Shown piece after piece: positions 40,789-50,336 of a stretch of 64,000 nt of DNA. The notes beneath the pieces are model-generated. The model saw only the letters and a list, made by a program, of their open reading frames with translations. It was not told the origin of the DNA and did not search any database. Source of the stretch: Mycolicibacterium sediminis. GTDB lineage: Bacteria; Actinomycetota; Actinomycetes; Mycobacteriales; Mycobacteriaceae. The position numbers were made by a program, and so were the translations under genes. Each line of letters opens with the position of its first letter. Positions within the stretch are counted from its first letter, which is position 1. The stretch is taken from positions 4,154,001-4,218,000 of the forward strand of contig NZ_AP022588.1 in NCBI RefSeq assembly GCF_010731735.1. The letters run 5' to 3'.

Positions 40789-43700
40789 CTATTCGTCGAT
40801 GCCAGCACCGGCTTCACGACCGTGGTCGCGGCCGACCGTTTCGCGTGCGCGCCACCCTAGGACGAGTTGGCGTCGTTGGGCAGAGCGGACGGCGCTGGCG
40901 GCGGCGTCGTATTGGGTGAGCAGGTGTAGCCATGGTTCGCTGAGGCGCTTGCGGCCGAGGCGGTCGGCGAGGGTGACTGCTGGCACCGATGCCAGGAGCG
41001 GATCGGTGGGCTCGGACGGCGCGGTGGTGAGGGTGGTGTTCCACGGCAGCGAGTGAGCGAGCAGCTGCACCGCCGACGAGCTGGCCCCTGCATCGGTGCC
41101 GTGGTCGATGAGGATGACCCGGGCGTCTGCGGCCACCGCGTGGCGGGCCAGGCCGATGAGCTGGCCGGGGTCAGCGGTCGCGGGATCGTCAATGACGACG
41201 ATGGCCCCGGGCGGCAGCATCCACTGCTGCTCGCTGACCTGCTGGTGCGCATGGCCGATGGTGGTGATGGTGTCGGCCAGTTCAGCATCGCGGGCCGGGG
41301 CCGAACTGGACTCAGATGCTGCCAGCCACAACACCCTCCGGTCGTCGGCATTGGCGGCGCTGCGCAGGGTGTAGAGCGCTGCGGCGGTTTCACTGTCCTC
41401 AATGTCGGCACCAATGACGGCGAGCCGGTAGGGCAATGCGGCCAGGGACTTGAGCCGATCGCCGGTCTGAGGTTCGAGGCCGGACAGAGCGGAGCCGGGG
41501 ATGAGCAGCGGAACGCTCTTGGGGTCGAGGTGGCCGGCGATGTGCAGGAGTTCGACTTCCGCGCGGGCGGATTCGAGGAGCTGTTCGAGGGTGTCGGAGG
41601 TGGCGCTTTGGGCGGCGGCGAACGTGGTGGCGATGTCGCGGTCGGCGCGTTCGATGTCGCGGTGCAGCTCGCGTCGACGCTGGCGCAGTGCGGCCAGGGT
41701 GGCCAGGTCGGCGCGCTCGGCGTCGCCGCGGGCGATGGCGATGTCGTTCTCGGTGACGATCCTGCCGCCGGCTGCCGCCGAGCGGGCGGCTTGAGCGTCG
41801 GCGAGGGCCTGCTGGAATTGCAGCGACGGCGGTTGAGCGGAAAGCAGTCCGGTGTAGAACCCGATCTGTTGGCGCGCCGAGATGATGTCGAGTTCGTCGG
41901 CGTCGGGAGTGGCCAGTAGGAGGTCGAGCTGGGTGCGCCAGTGTTCGACCAGACGCAGGATGTCGTTGTAGGCGGCGTCGGCATCGGCCCATTGCGCCAT
42001 CACGTTGGTAACGGCGAGGCTGTAGGGACGGTCGGCGTCGACCTGGCGGCGCATGCGCAGCAGGTCGCCTGCGGCGGCGCGCGTCGCGGGACCATTTCCG
42101 GCGCGAATTTCGGCGGCCAACGTTTTGATGTGGTAGTGAACAGTGCGGTATTCGTCGCGCAGGGCAGTAAGTGATTCCATGGTGATGCCCAATTCCGGGG
42201 TAGGGCGATTAGCTGCGAGGTCTTCGAATTCAAGACCGGCATATTCTTCTGACCCGTATTCGATGGCGTCGAAGTCTTCGGGCGGGGCAATGTCGAAATG
42301 ATCATCGAATGGCGAATGCTCATCGAGGCTGTGGGTGGAGGGGTCTTCGGGGTCCGGGGGGAACAGTGCTTCGTCGGCGGGATCGGGCGGCGCGTCCTGC
42401 GGGGTGGGCAGGTCGTCGAAGTCCACGCCGAGTCGGGCGTGCAGGCGATGGGTGAACGCATCGACGGTGTAGGTGATCAGGCGGGCGTAGTCGCCGGGCG
42501 GGATCGGCTGGTCGTCGTGTGCGGCGTCGGCGAGCTGCTCGGCGGCGACGTGGAGCAGGTCGCGCGGTGTCCACTTGCGCGGGTCCGCGGCGCTGATCGC
42601 GGCGACCAGGCCGGGCCAGGCGGGATCGGAGGTGATGGTCTCGGCGAGCGCGGTCCCGAACACGACGTCGAGGTCGCTCACCCAGGGCGGGCGTAGCCGC
42701 GAATGGGTGGTGGCCAGGGTGGCGGTCGGGGACAGCGCGCCGGCAATGCGCCACCACAGCGCCGCGGCGGGCAGCTCGTCGGGCAGCGGGCCCTGGCGCG
42801 CGGCGGTGGTGATGATCTGGCGCAGGTCGGGTGTGGTGCGTGCGGCCTGGACCAATTGGGTGGCCAGCTGCGGCCAGTAGGCGTCCGAGCGCAGCCTTGG
42901 GTCGATGCTGTCGATGAGGTCGTTCCAGCGAGTGGTGTCGGCGCTGCGTCGACCGATGTCGGCGGAGGCTTGGCGCTGCAGCGCGGCCTGGACGCCCCGG
43001 GTGCGCACCGGGAATTGGCGAGCACCCGTGAGGCGGGTGTCGGCCTCGTCGACTCCGGTGCAGGCGCGGAACACCGCGATTTCGGCGGTCAAGACCGGGT
43101 TGACGGTGATCAGCGGGCGCGCCCAGGCGGGGGCGGTGGCGTTGGTCCAGGCGCGTGCGCGTGTCCGGATCTCGGTGGCCAATCCCTCAACAAGCTCCTC
43201 GCGCCGGGCTAGGTAGGCGCCCCATTGCGGATCGTCGGCCAGGGTCTGGGGGATTGCGGGCAGCCAGCGCAGCACTCCGATGCCGGCCGAATGGGTGCCG
43301 GCGGGGTCGATGCGGTGATCCAGGACCGCGGCAGGGTCGGCGGCGTCGGCGACGCTGCCCTTGGCCAGCGCCTCGGTGAGCAGCTCGCGCGGGTCGGCCC
43401 CGCGAAGGGCCAGGATGGACAGGTTGCGGCGCAGCACCGGCCAGGCTTCGCGCGGCTGAGTGCCGGAATGATCTCGTCGGCTATGGCATCGAGGCGGTCG
43501 CGGGCGCCGACGCCGAGGCAGTTCTCGGCGGCCGCGCCGAGTGCGTCGTAGTACATGTCGGCCGCAGCTTGCAGGCGCGCGGCGGGGTCGGCGGCTTGGC
43601 GGGCGGCGGTGGTGGCCGAGACTTGGGCGCCGTCGCGGGCCAGCGTGCTGGTCAGGACGTCGACTGCGGTGTCGGGGTGGGTGGCCTTGGGCGAGAGCAG

Positions 43701-46651
43701 CCGGTGGGGGTCGCCCTCGGCGGTGGACAGGTAGAGGTGGTTTTCGTCGGTGCCTCGGGTCATGGCGACGTAGAGGTGCTGGCGGGTCAGCATGTCTGAG
43801 CCGACGATGTGGCAGGTGCCTCGAGTAGCGCGCCCGCCTGCGGTCAATCCCTGCGCGGAGTCGATGGTGGCTGCGCGTAGCCGAGTGTGACGTGCTCGGC
43901 GATGTATTTCGCCGGCAGCGTGACGATGCGCCCGCTGCGCAAGTGTCGGGCTTTCACGCCGCCTTCGGGCAGGACTTCGGTGATGGTGTAGCGGTAGCCG
44001 TTGCGCACGAAGTCGTTGCGTCCGATCGTGATCCGTCGGTTGTTCTTGCGGGTGCGGATGGTGTCGCCGACGCTGGCGTGGAGCTGGTCGGCCAGCACCA
44101 CAGAGGGGGCCGTTGCCGCGTCCGGATCCGCGGCGAGGCGATCGGCGCGGGCGCGGGCGTTGAGCTCGTTGATGATGTCGTTGGTGGGGGCGAGCAGGAT
44201 GGAATCCCCGCCGGCGGCAAGGTCGGCGCGCCACGCTTGATAGGCCATGTCGGCGGCGGTCTCGTCGGTGCCGACATGGATGCGGTGATGGTCGATGTAG
44301 AAGCCGATTCCGGCCGGGTCGGCGTCATGCAAGGCAAGCCCGGCCGCGGCCTCGGCGGGCGACTTGAACCGCACCACTTCGCTCAAGGTGAGCGCGTCAG
44401 TGGCCTCGGCGATGTCACGCAGAATGCCGCCGGCCGAGATCGAGGAGAGCTGCCCGTCATCACCGACCAGGCGCACGCTGGCACCCTTGCGCAGCGCGTC
44501 GGTGATCATCGCGTCCAGCCCGGCAGTGGCGGCCTTGCCGGCCTCGTCGACCACGATCAGGGTGTCGGGTCCAACCTGGGTGAACCAGTCGGGCACACGG
44601 GATGTCGCGGACTTGGCGGGGTCGGCCGACCAGACGTACTTGTCGAGGGTGTCGGTGACCGCGCCGAGGTCCTCGCCGAGCACGATCGCTGCATCGGCGG
44701 TGGGGGCCAATCCGATGACGTGTCCGCCCGAGCTGCGCCACGCATGTGCCAGCGCCGCCATGGCCGTGGTTTTGCCGGTTCCGGCCGGGGCGAGTGCGAG
44801 TGCGACACGGCGCCCCGCGGTCGCCATTTCCGAGACCAACGCGGCCTGGCCGGGGTTGAGTATGCGCCCCCGCGCGGCCGAATCGGCTAGTGCCAGTTCG
44901 ACATCTGTCGCAGATGCGACACGGCCGTCGCTGCGGTGCACCGCGTCCAGAAGTCGGCGCTCGGCGGTCAGTGTTTCGCGGCTGGTGTAGGCCTCGACGC
45001 CGTGGCGGCGGTAGACGCTGGCACCGTCGCGGCGACGCAACGCCACGGGCTCGCCCAGCTCGGCGTCAGCGACGCGGGCATGCGGTATGGAAAATGTGTG
45101 CCCGAGGGCGGTTTCGGTGAGCGTGTCGACCAATGCGACATCGTGCGCCACGTCGTGGGAGCGGGCCATGCGCAGCGCTTCTGCGCGCACGTGGTGGCGC
45201 TGCCAGGTGGACCGTGTTTCGGCCACCGTGGCGATGAGTTCGCCAGCGCGCGACGCGATCCATTCCTCGTCGATCGTCACGGTCTCGCGCGTGGTCAGCG
45301 GTGCGGCCAACGTGTCGGCCAACATCTGGCTCACGCCGTGGTGTCCGAGGACCTCGACAGCTTGGGTGCGCCACACGTGGCGCTGCTCTGCCAGCGAGCG
45401 CGGCTCGTGCTTGGCTTCGCGCGATTCCAGCGTCGCCTGCTGAGCCAACGAGATGATCTCCACGTTGGTCGGTTCGCGGCCGTGATCGGCCTGAAACTGC
45501 TTGGCCAGCTCTGCGGTACGGGCCTTGATCGCCGCGCGCCGGCTCGACCACCGCGACATCAATTCCGACGACATTCCGGCGATTTCGCGCACCGCTCGCT
45601 TGCCGCGCCCACGCGATTGTTCAACGAAGCGCACACCCAGGCTGGCGATCAAGTGGGCTTCCAGTCGGGTGTTGTACAACTCCGAGGCCGCGACGGTGAC
45701 GCGGTGCAGTGGTTGGCCGTCCAATGCGAGCCAGCGGCGTACGCCGTTGGCGTCGACATAGGACACCTTGTTGGAGATCGCGACGTGGGTGTGCAGATCC
45801 GGATCCCCGGCCCGGGAGTCGCGGTGGGTGAACGCCGCGGCGATGAGCCCTTCGGTGTCGACCTGGGCGACACCGCCGGCGCCGGTGCGGGTGAACGCGG
45901 CCTGATCCTGCAGCCATTCCAGGACGTCGGCGACCGCCGCATCGTGGGCTGCTTCGATCTGTTCGGCCACCGACAGCGGGGCGATGGCCCACAGTGCGGA
46001 CACCGATTTCACCGGCGAGAACGTCAGGTCGTACCCGGCGACCGCGGTGGTCTTCGCGCGGGTGTTGCGGGCGATGAACCCGGACAGTTCGCGGTCGTCG
46101 GCGGGCGGGCGACCGTACTCCTCGCCGAACAGCTCCACGGCCACGCGGGTGCGGATCTGCGCGCGATCTTCCGGGGTGATGGAGGCGTTCCAGTGCGCAC
46201 CTATCTCGGCGTTGTGATCACGGAAGGCGACGGCCAAGCGGCGCGCGAACTCCGGCTTGCCGTCGCGGACCGCGAACTCGCGCCCCAGGCGGCTGGCCGC
46301 GCGCTGGCTGCCCATGTTGCGGCCGGTGACGTAGGTCTGAATGCGCTCGGCGTTGGGGTGCAGACCCACCCCGTAGAGGGCGCGCATTTGCGCCTCGCTG
46401 ACCCCCGAACCTTCCTCGACAGTCCAAAGTTCCTCGCGGGCTTGCAGACTGACCTCGCAGCGGCCGGTGTCCGAGAGTGCTGCCAGGCCGCGGCCCATCC
46501 AGCGGCCCGGCGACTCGCCCTTGGCGGAGTAATAGTCAGCCAGGGTGGAGCGGCCCCGTTCGGTGCTGTCGGCGGCAGCGACCTGCCGCACCAGGTACAG
46601 GTAGCCGTCCCCGGCGGTCAGCTTGTGCAGCGTCATCACCATGACGCGCAC
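40789..46651 (-). pseudogene. traA: MobF relaxase/helicase TraA, two frame breaks
   Basis: A roughly 1950-residue plasmid conjugation protein that nicks oriT and unwinds DNA. The N-terminal relaxase has the Tyr pair in ADYYSAKGESPGRWMG and the metal-binding DLHTHVAISNKV. The central RecD-like helicase has Walker A APAGTGKTTAM and DEAGKA, then continues in a second frame with ATIDSAQG and LYVAMTRGTDENHLYL. A third frame (40789-43437) carries the C-terminal part, helical and partly coiled coil. Breaks lie near 43870 and 43450, each fitting a one-base loss. Start near 46636-46651. Confidence 0.85.
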
Positions 46652-46964
46652 GCCGGTGTCCGCATGCGCCGCACGCTACGAACTCCGGGGTTAGCGAAGC
46701 CACCACCAAACCGGGGGTTCTTAGAAAAGTCTCAGAAAGCCGGGTTTCCTGAGTGCAAGAGGTGTGTGGTCTGTCGGTGGGCCGTGGAACGGGGGTGTGG
46801 GGCGGTGAGCTGAGGCGGCGCAGCGGCGGCGGCGACGGGACGGGCTGCGCGGTGGGGTGAGGCGGCAGCGGTGCTGCGGCAGGGGCGGCGACGAAAATTT
46901 GGTGGAGGGCGAATGTGGCTGTGGTGGTGGTCAGCTCGGCCCGGCCGGTTTTAGTGTCCCGGTC
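46652..46964. other. Intergenic region between traA and accessory gene; candidate oriT
   Basis: A non-coding stretch between the divergent relaxase and a small accessory gene, the normal place for oriT. It contains an imperfect hairpin (CTCAG...CTGAG at 46731-46753, loop GCCGGG) and nearby C/G-rich repeats (ACTCCGGGGTT, AACCGGGGG-like). The second half, about 46800-46930, is Gly-codon-like G-rich sequence without a gene. The nic site cannot be fixed from the sequence alone. Confidence 0.4.
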
Positions 46965-47354
46965 ATGACAGCAGCAGGAACGTCCAAGTTGGAGGCCCGG
47001 CGACGAGCCGTGGAAGCGAACCGGCGCGCCAACGCAGCCCGCGCTGCGCGAGACAAGGCGAACATCAAAGACGCGACCACCTTCATGTACGAGGTCGGCA
47101 AGATCGCCGAAGTCGAACAGTGGAAGAAGGAGCGCCTAGCCCAGCTGCGCGCGCAGGTCGACGCCGAGGCAGCCAAGAAAGTCGCCGGCCATCGAACCGA
47201 GGCCGGCGCGGCGGTCGCGCGCATGCAGGACCGCGGTGAGACGCTGACGACGATCGCCGCGAACACCGAGGTTGGGATCGGTATCGTGCGCACGATGCTG
47301 CGGCACGCTCCGAAGAAGGAAAGACCGCTCCCAGCAACGGTTTGCATGCACTAG
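46965..47354 (+). CDS. Small charged coiled-coil protein, likely relaxase accessory
   Basis: A 129-residue protein with a long Ala/Arg/Glu/Lys helix (KLEARRRAVEANRRANAARA, then EVEQWKKERLAQLRAQVDAE) and a C-terminal HTH-like part (RGETLTTIAANTEVGIGIVR). The ATG at 46965 is the first good start. Its place, divergent from traA across the putative oriT, suggests an accessory protein of mobilisation. No named family is recognised. Confidence 0.7.
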   Translation: MTAAGTSKLEARRRAVEANRRANAARAARDKANIKDATTFMYEVGKIAEVEQWKKERLAQLRAQVDAEAAKKVAGHRTEAGAAVARMQDRGETLTTIAANTEVGIGIVRTMLRHAPKKERPLPATVCMH

Positions 47355-47672
47355 GCGGGGACGGCGCCATGGCAGATCCACCACCAGGCCGCAGCGACGG
47401 CGAACCCGACAGCCCACAGGCCGCCTCGGCGTGATGACTGAAATGGCCTGCAGCGCTGCGCCGCAGGCGTGGAGCACAGGTGCCGCTACCACCCGACCGC
47501 GCAGCGTGGCACGCGGTGCGGCGCGAGTGCGCAGCGTCGAGCGGTCCAACACGCGGCGAGGGAGCACCGTCCACGGCGGCCAGCTCCTGGTCGGCGGCGG
47601 CGGCACGGGGGCGGCCTTGTACGCTCCTGCGGCGCGGCCGTGTATCGGTGTCCGGACCTAAGGTCAGCGGTC
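47355..47672. other. Intergenic stretch, no gene seen
   Basis: About 320 GC-rich bases. Open frames exist on both strands but have Arg/Gly/Pro-rich composition typical of non-coding GC-rich DNA. I see no RNA gene or repeat. Confidence 0.4.
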
Positions 47673-48173
47673 ATGAGAAGGGCGGGCGAGCTGGTCGTCG
47701 ATCGGCAGGTGCACGCCGCTGAGATCGCGCGCCTGCACAGCCACGTTGTCTGCTGGCCAACACCTTCGGGCTGCAACATTTGGACCGTAGCCATCGGCCC
47801 CGATGGCTACGGCCGGTTCTACCTCACCCGCGACAGCGTGGGGTTCTGTGTGCGTCCGCACCGCTACGCGTTGGCCATTGCCGGCGGAAGCGTCGCAGCG
47901 GGCGTGCTGGGTCTGCATGAATGCGACAACCCGGTGTGCGTGAAGATCGCGGCCGACACCGACCCGCACCAGCACTCCGTGTCGGGCTCCCAGGGCGACA
48001 ACATGGAGTGGATGGCGCGGATGCGTCGCGGTGGCGGCCATGCGGTGCGCCGCTGCGACAGTCGCGGTGTTCGGCGTGAGCGATCGGTGGCGCTATGCGA
48101 GGCCGTGCGCCATAGCTGGGATGCCGCCGCGGTGCAGGCGGCGCTGCTTGGCGACCAGCCCACTTTGTGGTGA
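47673..48173 (+). CDS. HNH-like zinc-motif protein
   Basis: A 166-residue protein with LHECDNPVCVKIAADTDPHQ and SGSQGDNMEWMARMRRGGG, which is the HNH endonuclease pattern (HxCDNPxCVxxxHL...G(T/S)QxDNMxxM). In this copy the second His position is shifted, so activity is uncertain. A DGYGRFYL beta hairpin precedes it. Such proteins are common beside relaxase genes on actinobacterial plasmids. Confidence 0.72.
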   Translation: MRRAGELVVDRQVHAAEIARLHSHVVCWPTPSGCNIWTVAIGPDGYGRFYLTRDSVGFCVRPHRYALAIAGGSVAAGVLGLHECDNPVCVKIAADTDPHQHSVSGSQGDNMEWMARMRRGGGHAVRRCDSRGVRRERSVALCEAVRHSWDAAAVQAALLGDQPTLW

Positions 48174-48972
48174 GTTTCGCGTCGTACTGAGGGGGAGTGG
48201 CGCAGCATTCAACAGCGAAGAGCTGGGCGGGGTTTACAGAGCCGTGGCGGGCGGTGTCGCACCGCCGAGTTGGGCGGGCCGCGACAGCGACCGAGCAAGG
48301 ATTTAGCCGCGCTGCAGGATCGTCGCTGCGCGCGGCGGTTGCACCGTGGTGGCGTCGAACCACACGGGCAGCGCGCGCACACTGGCTGTGCAGGCCCAGC
48401 AGATGCGGTGCTGGCCAATCGTTTCGCGCTGGCCGTGACCGTTGGAGTAGACGCGCAGCGAGTCGCCGCAGCTCAACGGTGCCAGCGTCAGCAGGCGGTC
48501 CGCCGCGGTGAGGGTGACGAACGGCTCGTGGTCGCGCGCGGCTCGGAGATGGCGCCAGTGTCGGCATTGGCCGGGAAAGGCGCGAGGAAGGCGACGACAG
48601 CGGGCAGCACCACAGTCCAGTCTCCGGCGTCGACGTCGCATGCCTTGCGGCGCTCGGCACTGTCGCGCCCGGGGATAGCCCGCCACGGAGTTGTAGGGGC
48701 TAATCCGCGGTCTTAGCGGCGATAATGAGACATGTCATCCGCGCAGTTCAATGTGGCTCTTTGAGGTTGACAGAGAGGCCAGAATGCGGCCACGCGCGTC
48801 TGGCAACAGGAGGGCGGTAAGCCGTAAGGATGCGCTGCTGGATGAGCGCAGCGAGGCGGCAAGAACTGCATTCGGCGATAGGCAGTAGTCGACAGATTGA
48901 TGCAAGAGGGCTCCTGTAGCTCGCGGTATCGTCGGATGCACTGCTGGTGCCCGCACAGTTAGGAGCGGGTCT
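48174..48972. other. Decayed region with a possible frameshifted minus-strand gene
   Basis: On the minus strand, coding-like sequence begins near 48715 (ACDVDAGDWTVVLPAVVAFL) and after a likely frame break near 48540 continues as FVTLTAADRLLTLAPLSCGD to a stop at 48303. Neither half alone has a good start with a ribosome-binding site, so I treat it as a possible broken hypothetical gene. The flanks 48174-48302 and 48720-48972 hold nothing I can name beyond the promoter area of the next gene. Confidence 0.35.
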
Positions 48973-49299
48973 GTGCCGAAAAATCTTCGTGTTGTTCCGG
49001 AGGATTTGCAACTGTCGGCTTCGACGATTGACTTGCGCGCTGACACGGTGCGCGTGGCGCACGCGACCGCGGATGGTCGCATTGAAGCTGCCCAGCGCGG
49101 TCTTCCGGCAGGTTCGGCGGCCATTCTGAGCGGCGCCGTCGCGAAGTGGCAAGCCGACAGCACTGCACTCTTCGCTCGGATGGTCGACCACAGCACGGGT
49201 CTGCGGACCGGGGCGATCGAATACAGCGCTGCCGATACCGACAATGGAGCTGCCGTCGACGCCGCAGGGGAGCGGATTCCGCCCAGCATCGACCTCTAG
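48973..49299 (+). CDS. EspC-like ESX-associated protein
   Basis: A 108-residue helical protein starting MPKNLRVVPEDLQLSASTID (GTG at 48973, AGGAG nearby). It has the all-helical, Ala-rich pattern and LPAGSAAILSGAVAKWQADS hallmark of the EspC/DUF2580 group, which are WXG100-like substrates or partners of type VII secretion in mycobacteria. No ESX secretion genes are in the window. Its stop overlaps the end of the convergent pseudogene. Confidence 0.8.
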   Translation: MPKNLRVVPEDLQLSASTIDLRADTVRVAHATADGRIEAAQRGLPAGSAAILSGAVAKWQADSTALFARMVDHSTGLRTGAIEYSAADTDNGAAVDAAGERIPPSIDL

Positions 49300-49752
49300 T
49301 CGGTTGGGCACGTGACGGTTTCACTCGAGGACATCGACCGCTGGGATGCCGCCGGCGAATGACGCCGACCCGATGCGTTCCACGCCTTGACGATTGGGCG
49401 TCCGATCTGTTCGGCCAGCCACACGCTCTCAATTTCGCCGTCGTCGAGGGCTCCGATCCGCCCATCGCGCATCGGGTAGTAGTTCGAGGTGTCGACGACG
49501 ACGACGGCGGGCGGTGCCGCGGACAGTTGATGCGAACGCCGGCATGCGATTGAGGGGAATCGACAAGATGACGACCTCGACATCGCGCACCGCGTCGGCC
49601 GCTTCGACCGCGCGGGCACCGGTGGACAGTGCTTCGGGGTCGATCGTCTGCGGACTGCGGGAGTTGGCGATCTTGACGTCATGCCCCGCTGCGCTCAGCT
49701 TGTGACTCAGCGTCTTGCCGATGTTGCCGGCGCCGACGATGCCGATTCTCAT
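49296..49752 (-). pseudogene. F420-dependent NADPH reductase-like gene, broken
   Basis: The N-terminus MRIGIVGAGNIGKTLSHKLS with a GxGxxG Rossmann motif, VVILSIPLNRMPAF and, in another frame, AAPPAVVVVDTSNYYPMRDG and GRPIVKAWNA identify an NADPH-dependent F420 reductase-type protein. Frame changes are needed near 49530 and near 49385 (where NAIGSASFAG appears in the third frame). The C-terminal half is missing. It starts 26 bases after the MarR gene, probably as its former target. Confidence 0.85.
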
Positions 49753-49777
49753 TCTGGCTCCTTGATTTTGGTGTTGG

Positions 49778-50206
49778 TTAGTCGACGGCCGGATACGCGA
49801 GTCCTTCAAGCGTCCGTCGCAGGTCGTGCAGGCCGGCGTCGTCGAGTTGGCACGCTGACTTGATCTGGTCGGTGACGTCGCGGACCTTTGATTCGAGCCG
49901 TCGACCCGCAGCGGTCAGGTCGACGAGCACCCGCCGCTCGTCGGCGCGATCACGCACGCGCGAGACCATCCCCGCTGCTTCCAAGCGTTTGACCAGCGGC
50001 GTGATCGTGCCCGTGTCCATGTGCAACCGGGCTCCGAGCGCGCCGACGGTCTGCGGGGAACCGTCGAGCAACGCCAAGATGACCAGGTATTGGGGGAATG
50101 TCAGCCCCAACGGCTCCAGGAATGGCTTGTGCAGCCGAATCATTCGATTCGCCGCACCGTAGAGCGCAAACGACAGTTGCTCGCCCAGCGTGTTGTTCGA
50201 GCACAT
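49778..50206 (-). CDS. MarR-family regulator (OhrR-like)
   Basis: A 142-residue winged-helix regulator. LGEQLSFALYGAANRMIRLH and PLGLTFPQYLVILALLDGSP match the OhrR/MgrA branch; RLHMDTGTITPLVKRLEAAG is the recognition helix and RDRADERRVLV the wing. The Cys that OhrR uses to sense peroxides (QLCFALY in family members) is Ser here, though a Cys occurs at position 2. The ATG at 50206 is chosen. It probably governed the broken reductase behind it. Confidence 0.88.
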   Translation of the reverse strand: MCSNNTLGEQLSFALYGAANRMIRLHKPFLEPLGLTFPQYLVILALLDGSPQTVGALGARLHMDTGTITPLVKRLEAAGMVSRVRDRADERRVLVDLTAAGRRLESKVRDVTDQIKSACQLDDAGLHDLRRTLEGLAYPAVD

Positions 50207-50244
50207 CGGCCTAGCCGAGTGCAGGTGTCCAGCGCGCGATTCCA

Positions 50245-50267
50245 TAGTGCACTAGATACTAGCACTA
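50245..50267. promoter_or_regulatory. Inverted repeat upstream of marR
   Basis: TAGTGC and GCACTA enclose an 11-base centre that itself reads ACTAGATACTA. The site ends 38 bases before the MarR start and is a typical MarR operator size (23 bp). Autoregulation is inferred. Confidence 0.55.
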
Positions 50268-50336
50268 AAGATAAATGAGGGCGGTTGCCGCTGCCTCCAG
50301 CGCAGGCTCAGTAGTTCTGATCGAGACGTCGTCGGT

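Larger units (their letters stand above)
27553..49300. mobile_element. Integrated mobilisable element at tRNA-Pro (right end unresolved)
   Basis: The stretch holds an integrase next to a tRNA, an excisionase-like protein, phage-type regulators, a CBASS operon, a toxin pair, an IS21 copy and a relaxase with a plasmid-like flank. This is the composition of an integrative mobilisable element. No replication initiator and no type IV coupling or channel genes were seen. The left border is the 3' end of tRNA-Pro. I found no second copy of the tRNA 3' sequence downstream, so the right border given is only where the plasmid-like genes stop. Confidence 0.55.

Noticed and set aside
40789..43437. C-terminal TraA part as an independent 882-aa gene
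   Set aside because: The sequence before its first Met continues in frame as EAWPVLRRNL and joins the upstream relaxase part after one missing base; no start signal is present.
40789..46813. Large plus-strand frames over the relaxase (for example 44936-46813)
   Set aside because: Antisense of the relaxase with non-protein-like composition.
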